A stretch of 10,416 nucleotides of DNA, from the NCBI GenBank assembly GCA_943329105.2, contig CALQCP020000067.1, forward strand, positions 1-10,416, written 5' to 3'. The notes under the pieces were generated by a model. The model had not been told where the DNA came from. It ran no database searches and worked only from the letters and a program-made list of their open reading frames with translations. Source of the DNA: Chitinophaga pinensis (GTDB taxonomy: Bacteria; Planctomycetota; Phycisphaerae; Phycisphaerales; SM1A02). Positions 6,641-10,416 of this stretch are shown piece after piece. The position numbers were made by a program, and so were the translations under genes. How positions within the stretch are numbered: position 1 is the first letter of the stretch; the number at the start of each line of letters is the position of its first letter.

Positions 6641-7711
6641 TCACTGTTCGCCAAGGATCGTGCGCGCGACCCGTGCGCGCGCGGCACGCTCGTCGTCATC
6701 GGACTCAATGCCCGATTCTCCAGCGCGGAGGTGTGCGGACTGCAGTTGAATCGTCAGTCGATTGAGCGTGTCGAGCGCTACGTCCGGAATCAATCCCAGG
6801 CACACACCAAGGCGCACGCTGGAAAGTTGTTTCATCGCCTCGTCCAGCCCCAGCAATCGGGCTGATCGCAACAGCGATATGCCACGAAAGACACGGTCCT
6901 CAAGCAGCGTGCGTTGCCGTTCCAGCAACACGCGTCGTGCTTCACGTTCGTAGGCCACCACGGCAGGAACAATGCGCCCGGCGAATTCTTCGAGCAGACC
7001 AGTTTCGGTCACTCCCAGTGTTCGTTGATTGGAAATCTGGAACCAATCGCCAGTCGCTTCGCTGCCTTCGCCGTGGAATCCGCGCACAGCGAGGTGCAGT
7101 TCCTTGGCGGCGCGCTTGACCTTCTCAATTTCATTGGTGACGCGCAGTGCGCGCAAGTGCACCATGACGCCGATGCGGATTCCGCATCCCACATTGGTTG
7201 GGCACGCAGTCAAATAGCCCCACTTGGGGTGGAACGCAAAGTCAAGGCGGGAGCCGAGTGTGGCGTCCACGCGCACCGCGGCGTCGAATGCCTCGCGGAG
7301 CAGGTTGCCGGTACGCAACACTTGAATGCGCACGTGGTCTTCCTCATTCACCATGAGGGAGAAACGCTCGTCAGGAGTCACTGCCACCGCGCGCGGCGAA
7401 TCACCCTCTGCAAACTGTCGCGAGATCAGGTGTCGTTCCCACAGCAGTTGTCGATCGCGCTTGGGCAGTGCGGCAAGGTCAACCCATGAAAGCGATTCCG
7501 CGGCACTTGCACCCACTCGTCCGCCGCCCACAAGCCCAACGGTTGCTTCGTCCGGACCAGCAGCAGCACGCACCGTTTCAAGCACTTCGCGTCGTTGCGG
7601 ATGAGTGGCGCGTCCAACGAATGGAAATCCGGAAACATTGCGAGCCAGACGAACGCGGCAACTCATCACCACATCGCGGTCGCCAGCCATCATGGCGGTG
7701 AGGTCAGTCAT
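6641..7711 (-). CDS. mcsB: Protein-arginine kinase McsB
   Basis: Phosphorylates arginines in proteins using ATP. In Bacillus this marks proteins for ClpCP degradation and inactivates the CtsR repressor. The 356 residues fit the family. Guanidino-kinase motifs in order: VMSCRVRLARNVSGFPF (15-31), WERHLISRQF (91-100), MVNEEDHVRIQ (120-130) with the catalytic acidic pair, ACPTNVGCGIRIG (169-181) with Cys170, and RGFHGEGSEA (210-219) followed by FQISNQ. Near the C-terminus, where Bacillus-type McsB has RDxxRA for binding phosphoarginine, this protein reads DDDERA (338-343): the first Arg is Asp, so allosteric sensing may be altered. ATG 7709-7711 overlaps the mcsA stop (ATGA). CtsR and ClpC, the classic neighbours in Firmicutes, are absent; kdsA and mcsA precede it instead. 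Confidence 0.95.
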   Translation of the reverse strand: MTDLTAMMAGDRDVVMSCRVRLARNVSGFPFVGRATHPQRREVLETVRAAAGPDEATVGLVGGGRVGASAAESLSWVDLAALPKRDRQLLWERHLISRQFAEGDSPRAVAVTPDERFSLMVNEEDHVRIQVLRTGNLLREAFDAAVRVDATLGSRLDFAFHPKWGYLTACPTNVGCGIRIGVMVHLRALRVTNEIEKVKRAAKELHLAVRGFHGEGSEATGDWFQISNQRTLGVTETGLLEEFAGRIVPAVVAYEREARRVLLERQRTLLEDRVFRGISLLRSARLLGLDEAMKQLSSVRLGVCLGLIPDVALDTLNRLTIQLQSAHLRAGESGIESDDDERAARARVARTILGEQ

Positions 7712-8226
7712 AGTGCGCCATCGATTCGGGCGGCAGTGGTCGGTCGCAAATCCTTGATTCGATCGCGCAACTGTGCCGCGCGTTCGTATTGCTCTGCCGA
7801 GACGGCGGTTTCTAGTTCGCGCAGCAGTTGTTGCAAGAGCGCGGCGCGTTGGTTGGCATCGTCGGCACGGGCGGGGACGTTGCCAATGTGTTCGGATGCA
7901 CCGCCATGGGATCGTTCAATCACTGGTCCAACGGTGGAGGCAAACGCGTCGTAACACGCAGGACAGCCAAGCAGTCCGCTGGTCTTGAAGTCATGGAAGG
8001 TGTGGCCACACTCGGGGCATGCTGGTCCGCGTGGGCGCGTCACAGCAACTTGCGCAAGTTGACCAAGCAGCTGGTGGATCGGTGCCTGGCCCGGCATTTG
8101 AATGCCCGCTGCGCCCGCGTGATCTTCGCACAGGTGCACCTCGTTCATCTGTCCATTGACGATGACGGTGTTGTGCACCACTGCGGGTTTCGCGCAATGA
8201 TCACAGGGTCTGAACGGGGCTGCCAT
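7708..8226 (-). CDS. mcsA: McsA, zinc-binding activator of McsB
   Basis: Partner that activates the arginine kinase; 172 residues, near the usual 170-185. Two metal-binding sites are visible. The first is C8-x2-C11 with C33 and H36 (HLCEDH), so its last ligand is His where Cys is common. The second is C70-x2-C73 with C88-x2-C91 (CPECG...CPACYDAF). A UVR-type helical hairpin follows at about 132-162 (LLRELETAVSAEQYERAAQLRDRIKDL is the key stretch, with the A-x-x-R-D signature at 150-155). Its start is 10 bases after the kdsA stop, with a weak GGAA upstream, and its stop overlaps the mcsB start. Co-translation with mcsB fits formation of a complex. Confidence 0.92.
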   Translation of the reverse strand: MAAPFRPCDHCAKPAVVHNTVIVNGQMNEVHLCEDHAGAAGIQMPGQAPIHQLLGQLAQVAVTRPRGPACPECGHTFHDFKTSGLLGCPACYDAFASTVGPVIERSHGGASEHIGNVPARADDANQRAALLQQLLRELETAVSAEQYERAAQLRDRIKDLRPTTAARIDGAL

Positions 8227-8236
8227 GATTCCGAGT

Positions 8237-9052
8237 CTAAGCGGTCAGTGCAGTCCGGATGGCCTTCAATCTCTTGAGTAGCGCAGGGATTTCTGCAAGT
8301 GGCTGGATGGTGCCCGCATCGCTCTTCGACTTGGCTGGATCCGGGTGGCATTCCAAGAAGATGGCTTGCACCCCCGCCGAAACCGCCGCGTTTGCCAGAA
8401 TGCCGGCGCGCTCCGGGCGACCGCTTGTTGCGGTACCGGCGCCGCCCGGCAGCTGCGTGCTGTGCGTGATGTCAAAGCACACCGGCGCACCCAGCGCCAT
8501 CATGTCGCCAAGACCAATGAAGTCAGTGACCAGGCGGTGGTAACCAAAGAACGTGCCGCGCTCCGTGAGCATGGGCTGCGTGCAGCCACCTTCCGCAAGT
8601 TTGGTGAGGACGTTGCGCATCTCTTCCGGAGCCATGAATTGCCCCTTCTTGACATTGACGGGCTTGCCAGTCGCGGCGGCGGCTGCCAGCAGGTCGGTCT
8701 GTCGGCACAGGAAGGCGGGCACCTGCAAGAGGTCGACCACGCGCGCCACCGGCTCGGCTTGCGCCGGGTCATGGATATCGGTGGTGACTGGAACGCCGAG
8801 TTTTTCGCGCAGGCGCGCCATCTCTTCCATGCCACGCTCCAGTCCAGGTCCGCGATGACCGTGGATGCTGCTTCGGTTGGCCTTGTCGAAGCTTGCCTTG
8901 AACACGTAGGGCAGGTCCAAGGCCTGGCATGCATCCCGGACCACCGTGCCGATTCGCTCATTGGTCGCCGAGTCCTCCAAAATGCACGGACCAGCGATAA
9001 CTAAGAGACGACGAGCGGGCGCGGCAAAGAACTCAGGAAGGACGTTTTTCAT
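8237..9052 (-). CDS. kdsA: 3-deoxy-8-phosphooctulonate (Kdo-8-P) synthase
   Basis: Condenses phosphoenolpyruvate with arabinose-5-phosphate to Kdo-8-phosphate, the precursor of the inner-core sugar of lipopolysaccharide; cytosolic. The 271 residues match the family. Motifs in order: IAGPCILE (19-26), FKASFDKANRSS, VTTDIHDPAQAEPVA, QVPAFLCRQTDL, NVKKGQF, ERGTFFGYHRLVTDF, CFDITHSTQLPGG and LECHPDPAKSKSDA. Cys23 in GPC sits where E. coli KdsA has Asn (GMN) and Aquifex KdsA has its metal-binding Cys, so this should be the metal-dependent class. DDAH enzymes for aromatic synthesis are related, but the KASFDKANRSS block is specific to KdsA. It heads the operon with mcsA and mcsB; no other Kdo or lipid A gene is in the window. 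It implies a Gram-negative envelope. TAG stop; ATG 9050-9052 without an obvious Shine-Dalgarno. Confidence 0.96.
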   Translation of the reverse strand: MKNVLPEFFAAPARRLLVIAGPCILEDSATNERIGTVVRDACQALDLPYVFKASFDKANRSSIHGHRGPGLERGMEEMARLREKLGVPVTTDIHDPAQAEPVARVVDLLQVPAFLCRQTDLLAAAAATGKPVNVKKGQFMAPEEMRNVLTKLAEGGCTQPMLTERGTFFGYHRLVTDFIGLGDMMALGAPVCFDITHSTQLPGGAGTATSGRPERAGILANAAVSAGVQAIFLECHPDPAKSKSDAGTIQPLAEIPALLKRLKAIRTALTA

Positions 9053-9229
9053 GGCAATGGAGGCTCGGAAAGGGTGAGCGGGGGGTGGTCAGGCGTCACA
9101 GACGGTGCAGCCCACCGTTCAGAACTTGAAATTACTTGATTCTTACTTCACATGCCGGGTCCTGTATCTGACATTCCGATCGACGGCGCCTCACATTCGG
9201 GGCGTCGGCGAGTTTTCAGGAGTCACACC
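9053..9229. promoter_or_regulatory. Divergent intergenic region, kdsA operon / DUF1444 gene
   Basis: This 177-base region should contain promoters for both directions. The one A/T-rich island in it is 9120-9150, with TTGAAA (9126-9131) and TTGATT (9136-9141) readable as -35-like boxes for the + strand, but no matching -10 at standard spacing, so I cannot assign a promoter. On the leader side, CGACG (9181-9185) can pair with CGTCG (9203-9207), a modest hairpin before the ribosome binding site AGGAG (9218-9222). Confidence 0.4.
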
Positions 9230-10027
9230 ATGAGCCAGTTCCCCGATACCCCCGAGCAATTCAGCACCGCCGTCTATGACTTGGTGCGTCGCCGCCATGG
9301 TTCCCGAACCGTGGAATTGGTGACCACCTTGGTACTGACGATCGATGGTCGGCACTTGGGTCTGGAGAACCTGTGGCGCACCGTGCAACGCTCCCCGGAA
9401 ACATGGCTGGAGACGGTGGAGCATCACATCGATCGCGTTCTTGAAGGCGATCAGATGAGCACCTTGGACATTCCATTTACTGTGGCAAAGAGCCGCATCA
9501 TGCCGCGCATTCAACCCGGCAACATCTTCCAAACGCTGGACCGTGAGCATGTGGCTCATGTTCAGTGGGTGAATGACACCGTGATCGTCTTCGTCATGGA
9601 CATGCCGCACTACACGGTTTCCATCAGCACCGAGCAGATGATCCGCTGGGGCGTGACAGCTGACGAGCTTGAAGAAATTGCTCGTGCCAACCTTGATCGC
9701 TACGCGCCGAACTTGGATGTCCAAGTGGTTCGTTCGAACGAAGGCGGTCGTGCGGCCATCATCAGTATGCACGACGGCTACGACGCGGCACGCCTCTTGC
9801 TTGGCGACCTGCACTCACGCCTTTCGGCGCAGCTGGGAAAGACGTTCTACGTCGCGGCACCGGCGCGCGATATGTTCTTAGCGATGACTGGCGATCCAGA
9901 ACCGTTCGTCGAGCGCCTCCGCGCCCGCGCTGAGCAGGAGTACCATCGGTTGCCGTATCCAATTTGCGCTGACCTGTTCTTGGTCACCACGGATGGCGTG
10001 GCAGGAACGAAGCTCGAAGCGGCTTGA
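9230..10027 (+). CDS. DUF1444 (YtpQ-like) family protein
   Basis: I chose ATG 9230, preceded by AGGAG with a 7-base spacing, over an upstream in-frame ATG at 9152 whose extra 26 residues look non-conserved and have no ribosome binding site. The 265-residue product has no signal peptide or membrane helix, so it is probably cytosolic. Recognisable family features: IQPGNIFQTL near 94-103; a strand VNDTVIVFVMDMPHYTVSIS (114-133), where family members read a similar DxxxxxYV core; EIARANLDRY (149-158); DGYDAARLLL (182-191); and AAPARDMFLAM (209-219). The family is best known from Bacillus YtpQ and has no established function. I assign it from pattern memory rather than from a catalytic motif. It stands alone, divergent from kdsA and followed by repeat-rich non-coding DNA. 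Confidence 0.72.
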   Translation: MSQFPDTPEQFSTAVYDLVRRRHGSRTVELVTTLVLTIDGRHLGLENLWRTVQRSPETWLETVEHHIDRVLEGDQMSTLDIPFTVAKSRIMPRIQPGNIFQTLDREHVAHVQWVNDTVIVFVMDMPHYTVSISTEQMIRWGVTADELEEIARANLDRYAPNLDVQVVRSNEGGRAAIISMHDGYDAARLLLGDLHSRLSAQLGKTFYVAAPARDMFLAMTGDPEPFVERLRARAEQEYHRLPYPICADLFLVTTDGVAGTKLEAA

Positions 10028-10065
10028 GCAGGTGACATCATGTTTGCGTACTGGCTCGCGTTGAG

Positions 10066-10150
10066 GCATCACGCCTGCGTACTGGTCTGCATTCGCCTTA
10101 CGAGGATGGCCGCTGAGCGCGGCCCTATCCTCTCCGGCGAGCGCGGCCAG
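10066..10150. repeat. 85-bp direct repeat, copy 1
   Basis: It begins GCATCACGCCTGCGTACTGG and ends GCGGCCAG. It matches copy 2 (10164-10248) over all 85 bases with 7 mismatches and no gaps (about 92%). Just upstream, 10044-10062 (TGCGTACTGGCTCGCGTT) resembles bases 11-28 of the unit, a possible decayed third copy. Confidence 0.85.
10102..10132 (+). repeat. Hairpin in repeat copy 1
   Basis: GAGGAT-GGCCGC pairs with GCGGCC-CT-ATCCTC: 6 bp, a 2-base bulge, 6 bp and the loop TGAGC. It is read equally well as a structure on either strand. Confidence 0.65.
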
Positions 10151-10163
10151 GTTGCGCGTTTTT

Positions 10164-10248
10164 GCATCACGCCTGCGTACTGGCCCGCATTCGCCTTACC
10201 AGGATGGTCGCTGAGCGCGGCCCTATCCTCTCCGGCGCCTGCGGCCAG
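10164..10248. repeat. 85-bp direct repeat, copy 2
   Basis: Same length as copy 1, at a period of 98 bases, with a 13-base spacer (GTTGCGCGTTTTT) between the copies. Of the 7 substitutions, 3 cluster near the end (GAGCG against GCCTG). The period is not a multiple of three, so the copies cannot encode the same peptide in one frame. Confidence 0.85.
10201..10229 (+). repeat. Hairpin in repeat copy 2
   Basis: AGGAT-GGTCGC pairs with GCGGCC-CT-ATCCT, with the same loop and bulge as in copy 1. The substitution C to T in GGTCGC turns a C-G pair into U-G in the + strand RNA, so pairing is kept. Confidence 0.65.
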
Positions 10249-10287
10249 ATGAAGGTGTTCCACAATCCCTGGCATCCAAGTGCCTTG

Positions 10288-10389
10288 CCGTGTGCGAGCC
10301 CCCGCAGTGAGCACGGGATCCTCGGTAAGCGGCGTGTGAAACTGAGAAGTCCGGCAGTTGGACGTACGCCCCGTGGGTGCCAACCGGAC
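10288..10389 (+). other. Two further stem-loops at the window edge; possible structured RNA
   Basis: CCGTGT (10288-10293) pairs with GCACGG (10311-10316). Then GTCCGG (10349-10354) pairs with CCGGAC (10384-10389); inside it TTGG (10358-10361) pairs with CCAA (10380-10383); and CGCCC (10367-10371) pairs with GGGTG (10375-10379), one pair being G-U. The second element thus has 15 bp interrupted by bulges of 3 and 5 bases, all on the 5' side. I do not recognise a known RNA family. Chance folding of GC-rich DNA is a real alternative. Confidence 0.35.
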
Positions 10390-10416
10390 GAACAGATTCG
10401 CCCGAGGCTAAGCGGA

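Larger units (their letters stand above)
10028..10416. other. Repeat-rich, probably non-coding end region
   Basis: About 390 bases after the DUF1444 stop with no gene I can support. It contains two 85-base direct repeats with hairpins, a truncated further copy, and several inverted repeats up to the edge. A frame open from ATG 10249 to the edge (starting MKVFHNPWHP) lacks a ribosome binding site and uses rare codons. A 104-residue frame on the - strand shifts frame between the repeat copies. Neither looks like a protein gene. Confidence 0.55.

Noticed and set aside
8237..9052. DAHP synthase as an alternative identity for kdsA
   Set aside because: The KASFDKANRSS block and the overall motif order belong to Kdo-8-P synthase.
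9152..9229. Longer N-terminus for the DUF1444 gene (start at 9152)
   Set aside because: No ribosome binding site precedes it. The added residues look like translated leader, whereas ATG 9230 has AGGAG at ideal spacing.
10066..10248. CRISPR-like array
   Set aside because: Only two units of 85 bases with 7 mismatches and a 13-base spacer. Repeat and spacer lengths are wrong for CRISPR and no cas gene is near.
10069..10383. A 104-codon frame on the - strand over the repeats
   Set aside because: It starts at TTG without a ribosome binding site. The 98-base period puts the two repeat copies in different frames, so the peptide is not repeated as a real repeat protein would be.
10349..10389. Bulged inverted repeat resembling an integron attC site
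   Set aside because: The required RYYYAAC/GTTRRRY core boxes are not present at the ends, and no integron integrase or cassette gene is nearby.
10249..10416. Partial gene starting MKVFHNPWHP and open to the edge
   Set aside because: No ribosome binding site, Arg-rich composition, several rare codons (AGA, AGG, CTA), and it overlaps the inverted repeats. A gene truncated by the edge cannot be fully excluded.
10341..10416. Resemblance of GAGAAGTCCGG to the RNase P RNA conserved region GAGGAAAGTCCGG
   Set aside because: Key adenines are missing, and the following sequence closes as a local hairpin instead of running into the expected RNase P segments. Not enough to call it.

Overview
The window is GC-rich bacterial chromosome, densely packed with about ten protein genes. 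I recognise no phage, transposon or plasmid functions, rRNA or tRNA. The gene set suggests a Gram-negative bacterium of the Planctomycetota, possibly the Phycisphaerae. It has a Kdo-8-phosphate synthase (lipopolysaccharide), a McsA/McsB protein-arginine kinase pair, a stand-alone protein with two RNA polymerase alpha-CTD modules, and a GIDE-LemA membrane fusion. The taxonomic call is inference from gene content, not from a marker gene.

Left part, + strand (1-3237): the 3' end of a protein with two alpha-CTD folds runs in from the left edge. A 160-base spacer follows, with an 11-bp tandem repeat and a very strong GC hairpin. Next come a putative SpoIID/LytB-type peptidoglycan lytic transglycosylase lipoprotein, whose catalytic domain is split by a low-complexity insert, and then riboflavin synthase (ribE) after a 12-base gap.

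Middle, - strand (3155-6209): three genes form a tightly coupled operon read right to left: DUF192 lipoprotein, then a SpoIIE-type PP2C phosphatase with an N-terminal receiver-like domain, then the GIDE-LemA membrane protein. Both junctions are 4-base stop/start overlaps (ATGA and GTGA). The last gene overlaps the end of ribE tail-to-tail by 83 bases. Diverging from this operon is a small pterin-4a-carbinolamine dehydratase gene (6313-6600, +).

Right part, - strand (6641-9052): a second compact operon kdsA-mcsA-mcsB, with a 10-base gap and then an ATGA overlap. It joins lipopolysaccharide precursor synthesis to the protein-arginine phosphorylation system. Diverging from kdsA is a DUF1444 (YtpQ-like) gene (9230-10027, +).

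Right end (10028-10416): about 390 bases with no convincing gene. It holds two 85-base direct repeats (98-base period, 7 mismatches), each with a hairpin whose pairing is kept in both copies, followed by further inverted repeats up to the window edge. This is the least explained part of the window. The best candidates for something unusual are this structured tail, the GIDE-LemA/PP2C/DUF192 operon, the SpoIID protein split by an insert in a probably non-sporulating Gram-negative, and a McsB whose phosphoarginine-sensor motif looks degenerate.
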